A stretch of DNA of 39,259 bases from an uncultured Verrucomicrobiota bacterium. GTDB lineage: Bacteria > Verrucomicrobiota > Verrucomicrobiia > Verrucomicrobiales > Verrucomicrobiaceae. Where the stretch lies: NCBI GenBank assembly GCA_903838675.1, contig CAILZI010000122.1, forward strand, positions 1 to 39,259, written 5' to 3'. The notes beneath the pieces were generated by a model. That model worked only from the letters and a program-made list of their open reading frames with translations. It had not been told where the DNA came from and made no database searches. Shown piece by piece: positions 33,501 to 39,259 of this stretch (the stretch's first letter is position 1; the number at the start of each line of letters is the position of its first letter). The translations under genes were made by a program, and so were the position numbers.

Positions 33501-34472
33501 TGGCAGGCAGGTGCAGTGAAGATCAGCGGCAACTTCGACTCCGGCCCGCAGTGCGCGCGCTTCAATCCCAATGACGGTCATCTTTATGTGAATGGCATGC
33601 AGGGCTGGGGCAGCTACACGCCGAAGGATGGCTGTTTCCAGCGCGTGCGCTTCACCGGTGGCGAGAAACCCGTGCCTATCGGGTTCGAAGCCCGTGACAA
33701 CGGTGTGCTGCTCCGCTTCAACCAGCCTGTCAAGGATGCTGATGCCGCGACCTGCTTCGCGCAGTGCTGGAATTACCGCTACGGGCCGCAGTATGGCTCG
33801 CCAGAGTATTCGGTGAAGTATGCGGACACCCCCGGCCATGATCAGCTCGAAGTCCACAGCGTGCAGAAGCTCGACGGCGGCAAGACGCTCTTCCTCGAAA
33901 TCCCGCAGATCGTCACCGCGAGCCAGATTCATCTTCATGTGAGCACAGGCCACGACATTTTCCTCACCGCGCACGCCCTAGCTGAACCCTTCACCGAATT
34001 CCCCGGCTACGCCAAGATTGCCAAGACCAATCATGCCGCACAGATCGGCCTCGAAGCACCGAAGCCGTCCAAGCCCAATCCTTGGGCCAAAGGCGAAGGC
34101 GGTCGCGAACTCGTCATCGAAGCCGCGCTCGGACTGCAATACGTGCAGAAGCAGCTCACCGCCAAAGCTGGTGAAAAACTCACCATCGTGTTCAAGAACC
34201 CCGACGTGGTGCCGCACAACTGGATGCTCGCCAAACCGGGCACGCTGCAAAAAATTGGCAACCTCGCCAATCTCATGATCACCGATCCGCATGGCCTGGC
34301 GAAACACTACGTGCCGGATTCCGACGACGTCCTCGCCTACACGGACATGACGAATCCGCAGGCCAGCTTCACCATTCACATCACCGCCCCGAAAGAGAAA
34401 GGCGACTACCCCTACCTCTGCACCTTCCCGGGGCATTGGATGGTGATGAACGGTGTGCTGAAGGTGGAATAA
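30564..34472 (+). CDS. Secreted five-module protein: TIM barrel, LamG-like, DUF6797-like, PQQ-type propeller, azurin-like cupredoxin
   Basis: 1302 residues with a signal peptide (MLSRFLAFVLCASVFGQSQAA). Residues about 20-285 resemble a sugar-phosphate isomerase/epimerase TIM barrel (MGVKKFVYDYRAEHIPQWDDE, ALYNHGSWYGEPENAIAIVEAL, YNLHHGHGHLDRL). About 327-476 is a LamG/concanavalin-like sandwich (DGQWHDFLASIDDKSVVLYVDGK). About 520-655 matches the DUF6797 style (FAESDHGSVFSCVFKGAGL). About 690-1035 is a sorbosone-dehydrogenase/PQQ-type beta-propeller (RFATGLNQPLGMKIVKDKLYVLGRDQITCLQDLNGDDEAD, positions 32883-33002). About 1156-1302 is an azurin-like cupredoxin with ligands His1218 (VPHNW), Cys1286, His1291 and Met1295 in CTFPGHWMVM. 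Likely a periplasmic sugar-oxidising or lyase-type enzyme with its own copper electron relay; which modules are active is unknown. Last gene of the + strand catabolic operon. Confidence 0.9.
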   Translation: MLSRFLAFVLCASVFGQSQAADALFDKSNLAAWCIVPFDAGKRGPEQRATMLEKMGVKKFVYDYRAEHIPQWDDELNALKKHHIELMGWWFPTVLNDEAQKTLELFKRHGVHPQLWVNGNGGAIQVKDEADQLARVTKEVARLQPICEAAAPLGCQVALYNHGSWYGEPENAIAIVEALKAKGIKNIGIVYNLHHGHGHLDRLAKVLPRMLPHLLCFNLNGMDIDGEAKGRKILPLGVGTEDVKVLRIVRASGYNGPIGILNHTNEDAEGRLLDNLDGLAWLVPQLDDNPPGPKPKYRTWSDKPAAAAFINKPAMTGEGVPSLNKEFGEALKGSYFEQDNEPFRTLPLTIECRAKLTGKDHFNILIASDAKSSATHWELYTHAKRGTLALFMPGRGGDFDSQVNVCDGQWHDFLASIDDKSVVLYVDGKQVFEKPVQPMTGTPKAGGIAFGSLVDGSIGCEGLIDDVRIARGVMKPRKSNGPRLRMDNTIGIWDFDHLDALMPPKAPPPAAFKPDLKPLHPEDNVHWQEFVNRERVFDFYGKQALQFMKQKPLPELIPQFPGLDGGQQGHWGNQNDQVTWKDGRFAESDHGSVFSCVFKGAGLTIPKAVCVRSEDTSYVFNPETLTFPLTWTGGFIKLTDHRHGFMGGAAMDGKVASKPSTKLNGQYHGFYRQGKEVLFKVGESLWNVHGEEVPLAKEFPAQWPKWIETKGKLGTQQPFATDTIELPWENPYGTLFFITAHDFFSDGTAAIATMTGEVWLVKGIDEKLSKIRWKRFATGLNQPLGMKIVKDKLYVLGRDQITCLQDLNGDDEADFYECVTNAMQTSPGGHDFIVGLETDKEGRWYFASGNEGVCRITGRDKLEVLGTGFRNPDGLGISPDGRFLTTSGQEGDWTPASSIFQIELDHNLGAHFGAGGPKNGQPPEPVLMYMPRGEDNSASSQAFISSDKWAALKGDGNFVHLSSGGGSAWLVMRQNVKGRWQAGAVKISGNFDSGPQCARFNPNDGHLYVNGMQGWGSYTPKDGCFQRVRFTGGEKPVPIGFEARDNGVLLRFNQPVKDADAATCFAQCWNYRYGPQYGSPEYSVKYADTPGHDQLEVHSVQKLDGGKTLFLEIPQIVTASQIHLHVSTGHDIFLTAHALAEPFTEFPGYAKIAKTNHAAQIGLEAPKPSKPNPWAKGEGGRELVIEAALGLQYVQKQLTAKAGEKLTIVFKNPDVVPHNWMLAKPGTLQKIGNLANLMITDPHGLAKHYVPDSDDVLAYTDMTNPQASFTIHITAPKEKGDYPYLCTFPGHWMVMNGVLKVE

Positions 34473-34482
34473 CTGCAGCGGT

Positions 34483-34497
34483 GTAGATCTATTCTAC
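34483..34497. repeat. Short hairpin at a convergent gene end
   Basis: GTAGA-TCTAT-TCTAC lies 10 bases after the stop of the five-module gene, before the convergent VOC gene end. The stem is only 5 bp and has no T-run. Together with the stronger hairpin at 34519-34540 it may help end transcripts. Confidence 0.35.
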
Positions 34498-34503
34498 GTG
34501 TCT

Positions 34504-34896
34504 TCAGGAGCCGGTGAACTTTGTAGAGTCATCTACAAAGCATAGGCCGCTGCCAAAGGGATCGCGGCAATAAAACAAGCGCTCTCCCCAAGGCATGGTC
34601 TGGATGGCCTGCTCGATGGTGGCGCCTGCCGTCTCGGCGGACTGGAATGCGGCTTCGAGATCTGGCACTGCGAAGTAGTGATAATGCATGGGATGAAACC
34701 GCCAGTCGTCTTTACCATCATCACCATCTGCCACAGGATCGTAGCAGGCGAGGATCGTGCCGCCGCAATCGAAGTAATGGCGTCCTGGCGAGACGCGCTC
34801 ACCAAGAGTGCCAAACAACTGTCCGTAGAATCGCGCAGCCTGCTCAATGTCGGGCACCGGCAGAATGACTCGATAAAGCTGCGCGACAGCATTCAT
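34504..34896 (-). CDS. VOC/glyoxalase-family protein
   Basis: 130 residues, ATG 34896. A single vicinal-oxygen-chelate domain of two beta-alpha-beta-beta-beta units: LYRVILPVPDIEQAARFYGQLFG at the start, HYHYFAVPDLEAAFQSAETAGATIEQ in the middle and ERLFYCRDPFGSGLCFVDD at the end. Such proteins are metal-dependent lyases, isomerases or dioxygenases, or inactive binding proteins. His and Glu residues are present at plausible ligand positions, but activity cannot be assigned. Last gene of the SDR-FAH-VOC set, starting 5 bases after the FAH stop, which suggests a role in the same catabolic route. Confidence 0.9.
   Translation of the reverse strand: MNAVAQLYRVILPVPDIEQAARFYGQLFGTLGERVSPGRHYFDCGGTILACYDPVADGDDGKDDWRFHPMHYHYFAVPDLEAAFQSAETAGATIEQAIQTMPWGERLFYCRDPFGSGLCFVDDSTKFTGS
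34519..34540. repeat. Perfect hairpin inside the 3' end of the VOC gene
   Basis: CTTTGTAGA-GTCA-TCTACAAAG is a perfect 9-bp stem with a 4-base loop, encoding the Phe-Val-Asp-Asp-Ser-Thr-Lys segment just before the VOC stop codon. It faces the convergent end of the five-module gene and may act as a terminator for the + strand operon. Confidence 0.55.
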
Positions 34897-34901
34897 TTGT
34901 T

Positions 34902-35762
34902 TCAGGCCGGGCAGGCCACCGCCGTCTGCCCCTGCTCGCCGAGGCCTTCGACGCCGAGCTCGATGACATCGCCGGGCTTCATGAAGAGTGGCTCAGGCTT
35001 GAAGCCGAGGCCGACGCCGGGAGGCGTGCCTGTGGTGATGATGTCTCCGGGCAGCAGGCTCATGAACTGGCTCAGGTAGCTCACCAGCGTCTTCACGCCG
35101 AAGATCATCTGCGCGGTGCTGCTGTTCTGAATGGTCTTGCCGTTCAGCTTGAGCCAGAGCTTCAAATTCTGAGGATCAGGAATCTCATCGCTCGTGGCGA
35201 GGAAGGGACCGATGGGCGCAAAGGTGTCGCAGCTCTTGCCTTTGACCCACTGACCACCGCGCTCCAGCTGCCATTCGCGTTCGCTGTAGTCGTTGTGCAC
35301 GCAATAGCCGGCCACATGGCTCAGAGCATTCTCCTCGGAGACGTAGCTGGCTTTTTTGCCGATGACAAAGGCGAGCTCGACCTCCCAGTCGGTCTTCTTC
35401 GAATTGCGAGGGATCACCACATTGTCATTCGGACCCACAATGGCGCTGGTGGCTTTGAAAAACACGATAGGCTCCGCTGGTATCGGCATGCCGCTTTCCT
35501 TGGCGTGGTCGCTGTAGTTCAGCCCGATGCAGATGATCTTGCTCGGACGCGCAATGCACGGGCCCAGACGCGTGCCAGCAGCCACCGTCGGCGCAGAGGC
35601 CGCGTTGGCCTTGGCCCAGGCGGCGAGACGTTCAAGACCATCTCCCCCGAAGAATTTTTCATCGTAGTCGCTGCCAAAGGCGCTCGCGTCAATGCGGCGT
35701 CCATCGTCGAGTTGCAGGCCGGGTTTCTCTTCTCCGGGATTTCCAAAGCGGATCAATTTCAT
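34902..35762 (-). CDS. Fumarylacetoacetate hydrolase family protein
   Basis: 286 residues, ATG 35762 (MKLIRFGNPGEEKPGL). The FAH domain spans about 70-285: KIICIGLNYSDHAKESG, PIVFFKATSAIVGPNDNVVIPRNS, TDWEVELAFVIGKKA with the metal-binding Glu pair, VAGYCVHNDYSERE, GGQWVKGKSCDTFAPIGP and DIITTGTPPGVGLG. The pattern is closest, from memory, to the branch containing 2,4-diketo-3-deoxy-L-fuconate hydrolase and 2-hydroxyhepta-2,4-diene-1,7-dioate isomerase. It would cleave or isomerise a C-C bond of a diketo sugar acid. Flanked at 5-6 base spacing by the VOC and SDR genes, it fits a sugar-acid breakdown operon. Cytoplasmic. Confidence 0.92.
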   Translation of the reverse strand: MKLIRFGNPGEEKPGLQLDDGRRIDASAFGSDYDEKFFGGDGLERLAAWAKANAASAPTVAAGTRLGPCIARPSKIICIGLNYSDHAKESGMPIPAEPIVFFKATSAIVGPNDNVVIPRNSKKTDWEVELAFVIGKKASYVSEENALSHVAGYCVHNDYSEREWQLERGGQWVKGKSCDTFAPIGPFLATSDEIPDPQNLKLWLKLNGKTIQNSSTAQMIFGVKTLVSYLSQFMSLLPGDIITTGTPPGVGLGFKPEPLFMKPGDVIELGVEGLGEQGQTAVACPA

Positions 35763-35768
35763 GGTGGT

Positions 35769-36575
35769 TTAGTTGGTGTGATCTTGTTGTTTAAGGGGGT
35801 CGCCTTCGTGATTTGTGTAGCGGCCGATGAGCGGATACTGCTCAAGTTCGGCCACGGTGCCGGTGACGGGGAAGCTTTCGCGACCGACCCAGTAAACGGC
35901 TGCCGCAGCGATGTCTTCCGGCCTCAGCAGACGGCCCATCGGCACGGCATAGGCAGGCAGGCGGTCTGGCCAGCCTTCGCCCAGTCCGTCACGGAGTTTC
36001 ACCTGGTATTCGTTCTCGGTGAGCGTCCAGCCGACATTGAGCTGGTTCACGCGCACGCGGTCGGTGCCGAGCGCGTCAGCCAGATTGCGCGTCATGGTCA
36101 TCAGGGCACCCTTGGACATCGAGTAGGCCAGCAGATTTGCCTGACCGCAGTGAGCGAGGACGGAGCCGATGTTCAGCACCACACCTTGGTTCTTTTTCAA
36201 TTCGGGCAGCAACGCACGGATCAAGAGCATCGGCGCACGCGCATTTACGGCAATGATGCGGTCAAACATGGCCGCATCTGTTTCGGCGATGCGTGCGCGA
36301 TTGGTCATCGCTGCGTTGTTCACCAAAGCATCGATTCTGCCGAAGGCGGCAATCGCATTCGCAGCGAGTTTTGCCGGGCACTCCGCGTCCGCGAGGTCGC
36401 CCTGGCAGAAGGCTGCTTTGTCGGTGCCGAGTTCCTGCCTCAGAGCTTCTCCGCGTTCCGTTTCAAGGCCATGCAGGATAACTTTGGCTCCTTCGGCGAC
36501 GAATCGTCGTGCCATAAATTCGCCAATGCCGGTGTAGCTGCCGGTGATGAGGATGACCTGGTCTTGAAGTCGCAT
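35769..36575 (-). CDS. Short-chain dehydrogenase/reductase
   Basis: 268 residues, ATG 36575. Classical SDR: cofactor motif TGSYTGIG near residues 11-18, NNAAMTN, NIGSVLAHCG with the catalytic Ser, and YSMSK with catalytic Tyr and Lys, followed by VNQLNVGWTLTENE and a C-terminal loop ending EQYPLIGRYTN. It should oxidise or reduce a sugar, sugar acid or other secondary alcohol using NAD(P). Six bases upstream of the FAH gene. In known non-phosphorylative L-fucose routes an SDR precedes an FAH-family hydrolase, so oxidation of a 2-keto-3-deoxy sugar acid is a reasonable but unproven role. Confidence 0.92.
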   Translation of the reverse strand: MRLQDQVILITGSYTGIGEFMARRFVAEGAKVILHGLETERGEALRQELGTDKAAFCQGDLADAECPAKLAANAIAAFGRIDALVNNAAMTNRARIAETDAAMFDRIIAVNARAPMLLIRALLPELKKNQGVVLNIGSVLAHCGQANLLAYSMSKGALMTMTRNLADALGTDRVRVNQLNVGWTLTENEYQVKLRDGLGEGWPDRLPAYAVPMGRLLRPEDIAAAAVYWVGRESFPVTGTVAELEQYPLIGRYTNHEGDPLKQQDHTN

Positions 36576-36687
36576 GTTCTTTGCTGGGTGGGGTGAATGA
36601 GGAGCCTTTTTCTATGGCGAGCACCGGGCGATGCTCAAGGCTGCAACACGGCCATTTTAAGATTCGTCATTGGCCGGATGGGGCGCG

Positions 36688-36711
36688 TAAAATGGAGTAA
36701 GATGCCTTACT
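36688..36711 (-). terminator. Possible terminator at the end of the ThuA gene
   Basis: On the minus strand AGTAAG (36711-36706), loop GCAT, CTTACT (36701-36696) is a 6-bp stem overlapping the stop codon and followed by CCATTTTA. The stem is short and the T-run weak. It may separate the ThuA group from the SDR-FAH-VOC genes. Confidence 0.35.
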
Positions 36712-37477
36712 TCTCCAATGCCCAGGCGATGCCGTTCAGCAAAAAGCGCCGGAAGGCGGGCAGTTTGAAGTCATCCCAATGCCCCATCGAGGTGTAAAAG
36801 ATGCGTGACTTCTTCTCCCCATAGAAATGCGTCCACGCGACGGGTTCCGTTTCCGCACCTGGCAGCGTTCCCATGAGCAGTGGTGTGGTCTCGGCCTGCA
36901 GCGGTGTGTTTTTGTACAGGCCACCGTGTCCGATGAGCTCCGCAATGGTGACGCCACGCAGGATGGGATGCGACTCCGCACCCGGTACTAGGGTGATGGT
37001 GGCGGCGTCTTTGCCATAATGGCCGGTGTAGTTGCCGCCCAGTACCTGCGGGTCAAAGTCCTGCCAAATCGCCAGTCCCGCTTTGGGCTCGGGTTCCTTG
37101 GGACGCAGGGCAAAGCAATGGCTGGCCGTGCGGATTCCCACCAGCGGTTTTCCGGCGGCAAGATGGGCGCGCACGGCATTGATCACTTCCGTCCTCGGTG
37201 TGCGACGTCGCACGCTGATGAAGAGAAGATCCGCATCACGCATGGCCTCGACGAATCCCGGGAACTGGTTTTTGTCTGCCGCATCCGCCTGAATAAGGGT
37301 GACGCGATAAGGCACGCCCTTCAATTCTTTGGCCACGAATTCGGGCAAGGTCTCCCAGGTGTGATACTCATCCTCGCCAATCATGATGACGATGTGAGGT
37401 GGTTCCGCCGCTTGCAGCTGCCATCCGAGGATGGCTATCACAAAAAGCAACGCGTGAGATACAAAGGATAAGCTCAT
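36707..37477 (-). CDS. Secreted ThuA-domain protein
   Basis: 256 residues, ATG 37477 with a signal peptide (MSLSFVSHALLFVIAILGWQLQAA). ThuA/glutamine-amidotransferase-like fold: HIVIMIGEDEYHTWETLPEFV, ADLLFISVRRRTP, GKPLVGIRTASHCFAL, LGGNYTGHYG, HPILRGV, GHGGLYKNTPL and a C-terminal RIFYTSMGHWDDFKLPAFRRFLLNGIAWAL (positions 36713-36802). ThuA proteins are linked to trehalose and other disaccharide use and are often secreted and paired with DUF1080 proteins in this phylum. A DUF1080-like gene indeed lies 16 bases upstream. Role probably in processing of 3-keto-glycosides; not demonstrated for this branch. Confidence 0.92.
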   Translation of the reverse strand: MSLSFVSHALLFVIAILGWQLQAAEPPHIVIMIGEDEYHTWETLPEFVAKELKGVPYRVTLIQADAADKNQFPGFVEAMRDADLLFISVRRRTPRTEVINAVRAHLAAGKPLVGIRTASHCFALRPKEPEPKAGLAIWQDFDPQVLGGNYTGHYGKDAATITLVPGAESHPILRGVTIAELIGHGGLYKNTPLQAETTPLLMGTLPGAETEPVAWTHFYGEKKSRIFYTSMGHWDDFKLPAFRRFLLNGIAWALEK

Positions 37478-37493
37478 AAGTATTTAAGTCTGA

Positions 37494-38252
37494 TCAGGGT
37501 TTCGATGTTGTTTGAAGTGCCGCTTTGGCCGCCAGCCAGTCTGGGTTCGGCAGAGCCTCCCACACGCGCAGATGACGGAAGCTGGCCTCAGTGCCGGCCC
37601 CCAGCATGATGCTTTGCTTGGCCACGCTGATAAGTGGATTGCTCAGCGTGGTGCTTTTGCCATCGAGCGTACCCACCACCTCGTCGCCTTTGATCTCCAG
37701 CACCACCGTATGCCATTCGTTGAGTTTGACGGGTGCTGAGACACGGCTCATCGCCCCCTTCTCCCGCTGCTTCGTAGTGGGACTGATGCGCTCGGCATCA
37801 TACGGTGTTAAAAACAAGCCGCCCGGGCCGATGCTGAGCGCGATCACATAATCCTTCACATCCGTCGCCTTAACAAACAACGAGCGATACTTGCGCCCTT
37901 CATCAGGCACATCGTTCAACCGCACTTCGCATTGGATGATTGCGTCGGTGAATTGAAACCCAAATGACGCCGTCGCCGGATGGTTGGCACCGGGACTCTC
38001 AATGCCGGTAAAGCAGCCATCGGCCAGCTTCCACTGCCCGGACTTCCCACCAGCAGGTCCTGCATTGCAGCGCCAGCCGGTAAACCCACTGGCAAAACCA
38101 ACGGGCTTGCCCGTGACCGGCGCTAGCGGCGGCGAGAAGTCTTCGCTGACCAGCAGTTTGCCACGCGTGGTCATGAGCGTCTTGGGCAGTTCATCAGCGG
38201 CCAAAGCACCGCAGGTCCAGGCGCATAACAGAAGAGTAAGGATGGTTTTCAT
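37494..38252 (-). CDS. Secreted DUF1080/LamG-like beta-sandwich protein
   Basis: 252 residues, ATG 38252, signal peptide MKTILTLLLCAWTCGALAA. One concanavalin-like sandwich: GQWKLADGCFTGIE, FTDAIIQCEVRLNDVPDEG, NEWHTVVLEIKGDEVVGTLDGK and SFRHLRVWEALP. The order and the WHTVVLEIKGDEV...LDGK strand pair fit DUF1080 and related 3-keto-disaccharide-hydrolase or LamG-like proteins, although the usual LFNGKDL start is missing. Probably periplasmic, glycan-binding or hydrolytic. In a same-strand group with the ceramidase-like gene (8 bases upstream) and the ThuA gene. Confidence 0.82.
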   Translation of the reverse strand: MKTILTLLLCAWTCGALAADELPKTLMTTRGKLLVSEDFSPPLAPVTGKPVGFASGFTGWRCNAGPAGGKSGQWKLADGCFTGIESPGANHPATASFGFQFTDAIIQCEVRLNDVPDEGRKYRSLFVKATDVKDYVIALSIGPGGLFLTPYDAERISPTTKQREKGAMSRVSAPVKLNEWHTVVLEIKGDEVVGTLDGKSTTLSNPLISVAKQSIMLGAGTEASFRHLRVWEALPNPDWLAAKAALQTTSKP

Positions 38253-38260
38253 GGGGATGT

Positions 38261-39259
38261 TTATCGGCTGAGGTTGGTCAGCACTTCCAGTGCCTTGGTC
38301 TCAAAGATCTTCTGCCACTCGGGGGCGACCAGTGTGTCGCAGTCCTCCTGTGCGTAGCCGGGGTTGAGGCGCTGCTCGACGGTGGGGGTGTACCAGATGT
38401 AGCCATTGGTGTAGCCGGAGACATGGGCATTCACATCTCCGGCGGCTTTCTTGATGTTCAGGCCCACCTGCACCGTGACTTCACCTGGAAACGTCACCAG
38501 TTTGAAATCTCCCACACGCAGTCCGCAGACTTCGGTAGCCAGTGTACTTTTACCTGCCTCCTGGGTTTGCTTCAGGTGCAGCTTCAGCAGCGCCAGGTTT
38601 GCATTCAGCCGGGTGAGCCGCTCCATGATTTCGATGTTGGCGAGATAATTCTCCACCAGCAGCCGGTTGTCGGCATCAAGCTGTGAGATGGCCTTCCGGT
38701 CGAGCGCCTGATCGTGCAGATAGCTCTGCGAATAATGCGAGGGCGTGTCCGGCCAGAGCTTGTGCTGAAGCAGCAGCGGCAGGAAGCTTTTGAAATTGAT
38801 GTTCGTGGGCTTGAGCGCCGCGACGAGTTTTTTCTGCTCCGCTTCGATATTGCTGATGCGCGCGGTGTAATCCGCTGCGCGTGGCACCGCGATGGTGGCA
38901 TTGCTCACTTTGAGAACGCCATCGCTTTTGGTTTCGATTTTCCGAGCTGCGGCCAGCACCGTCGCACCAAGCATCGTACCCAGCGGTTCGGCATCGGCGG
39001 TACGGGTGACTTCTTTGTAGCGCACCGGATTGATGTCGCCACCGCAGCCCTGCACGAAGAAAGCCATCGCGCCGCCGCCGAGCGCCTCTTCGATAACTTT
39101 GGAGGCATAGCCCGGATAGTCTGCCGAGCAGCCTTTGCTCGGCGGATTCATGATCGGATGGCAGGCGAACTGATAGAGCACGGCCAGCGGTGTGCCATCG
39201 GTTCGATCCAGCCGCAGCAGGCCGACCTGCGGGTCAATCGGTCCCACGCTGGCGACATC
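38261..39259 (-). CDS. Neutral/alkaline ceramidase-like protein, N-terminus missing
   Basis: The frame is open to the right edge of the window, so 332 C-terminal residues are visible and the true start lies beyond 39259. Matching segments are VGLLRLDRTDGTPLAVLYQFACHPIMN, SADYPGYASKVIEEAL and MAFFVQGCGGDINPVRYKEV, which resemble the zinc-site and catalytic region of the neutral/alkaline ceramidase N-terminal domain. The C-terminal part (KLVTFPGEVTVQVGLNIKK, VSGYTNGYIWYTPTVEQ) is also family-like. In this phylum such proteins are usually secreted hydrolases of uncertain substrate, not proven ceramidases. First visible gene of the DUF1080-ThuA group. Confidence 0.85.
   Translation of the reverse strand, partial: DVASVGPIDPQVGLLRLDRTDGTPLAVLYQFACHPIMNPPSKGCSADYPGYASKVIEEALGGGAMAFFVQGCGGDINPVRYKEVTRTADAEPLGTMLGATVLAAARKIETKSDGVLKVSNATIAVPRAADYTARISNIEAEQKKLVAALKPTNINFKSFLPLLLQHKLWPDTPSHYSQSYLHDQALDRKAISQLDADNRLLVENYLANIEIMERLTRLNANLALLKLHLKQTQEAGKSTLATEVCGLRVGDFKLVTFPGEVTVQVGLNIKKAAGDVNAHVSGYTNGYIWYTPTVEQRLNPGYAQEDCDTLVAPEWQKIFETKALEVLTNLSR

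Noticed and set aside
34483..34540. Possible small CRISPR-like or tandem repeat because of recurring GTAGA/TCTAC
   Set aside because: Only two short, unequal hairpins are present, with no regular spacers.
35295..36596. 433-codon open frame antisense to the FAH and SDR genes
   Set aside because: It crosses two well-supported genes on the other strand and has no domain-like sequence.

Overview
The window looks like a chromosomal segment of a Gram-negative bacterium of the Planctomycetota-Verrucomicrobiota-Chlamydiota group, most likely Verrucomicrobiota (Verrucomicrobiaceae/Prosthecobacter-like). This is inferred from protein families enriched there: planctomycete-type cytochrome c modules (PSCyt1, DUF1549/DUF1553, DUF1587-DUF1585), Tat-exported DUF1501 and DUF1552 proteins, DUF1080, DUF6807 (PmoA-like), DUF6797-like and ThuA proteins, an SHD1-like domain, few Shine-Dalgarno sequences and GC-rich coding DNA. 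No rRNA, tRNA, CRISPR array, transposase, phage or plasmid gene was seen.

Layout. 1-5.6 kb: the 3' end of an M14-type peptidase gene, a less GC-rich stretch with a small ORF, an aminotransferase, a DUF1080 protein, an AlkD-like DNA glycosylase, a cytochrome c/SHD1 protein and a coiled-coil lipoprotein. 5.7-9.1 kb: assimilatory sulfite reductase with a good terminator, a small membrane protein, a palindrome-rich intergenic region and proC. 9.2-13.5 kb: an atypical membrane-anchored kinase-like protein and a large DUF1549/DUF1553 cytochrome protein that carries an in-frame REP-like repeat. 13.5-16.5 kb: an overlapping ECF sigma / short membrane protein / anchored protein operon, then a lipoprotein. 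16.5-22.5 kb: DUF1592-type cytochrome plus DUF1552, divergent from a DUF1501 gene, the two divergent starts sharing a leader motif. 22.6-26.3 kb: ExbB, ExbD and a large TPR protein, a probable proton-driven envelope module. 26.4-27.4 kb: an RRM protein and a Cys-rich secreted protein.

27.5-39.3 kb is a probable carbohydrate/organic-acid utilisation locus. On the + strand a PAS-AraC regulator is followed at very short spacing by an amidohydrolase, a DUF6807 protein and a 1302-residue secreted multidomain protein (TIM barrel, LamG-like, DUF6797-like, sorbosone-dehydrogenase-like propeller, azurin-type cupredoxin). Convergent on the - strand are ceramidase-like, DUF1080-like, ThuA, SDR, FAH-family and VOC genes. 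Secreted proteins would act on a polymer or glycoconjugate and the cytoplasmic SDR/FAH/VOC enzymes on the released sugar acids; the substrate cannot be read from the sequence.

The items most worth a second look are the five-module copper-domain fusion, the in-frame REP doublet inside the DUF1549/DUF1553 gene, and the shared leader of the divergent DUF1592/DUF1501 pair.
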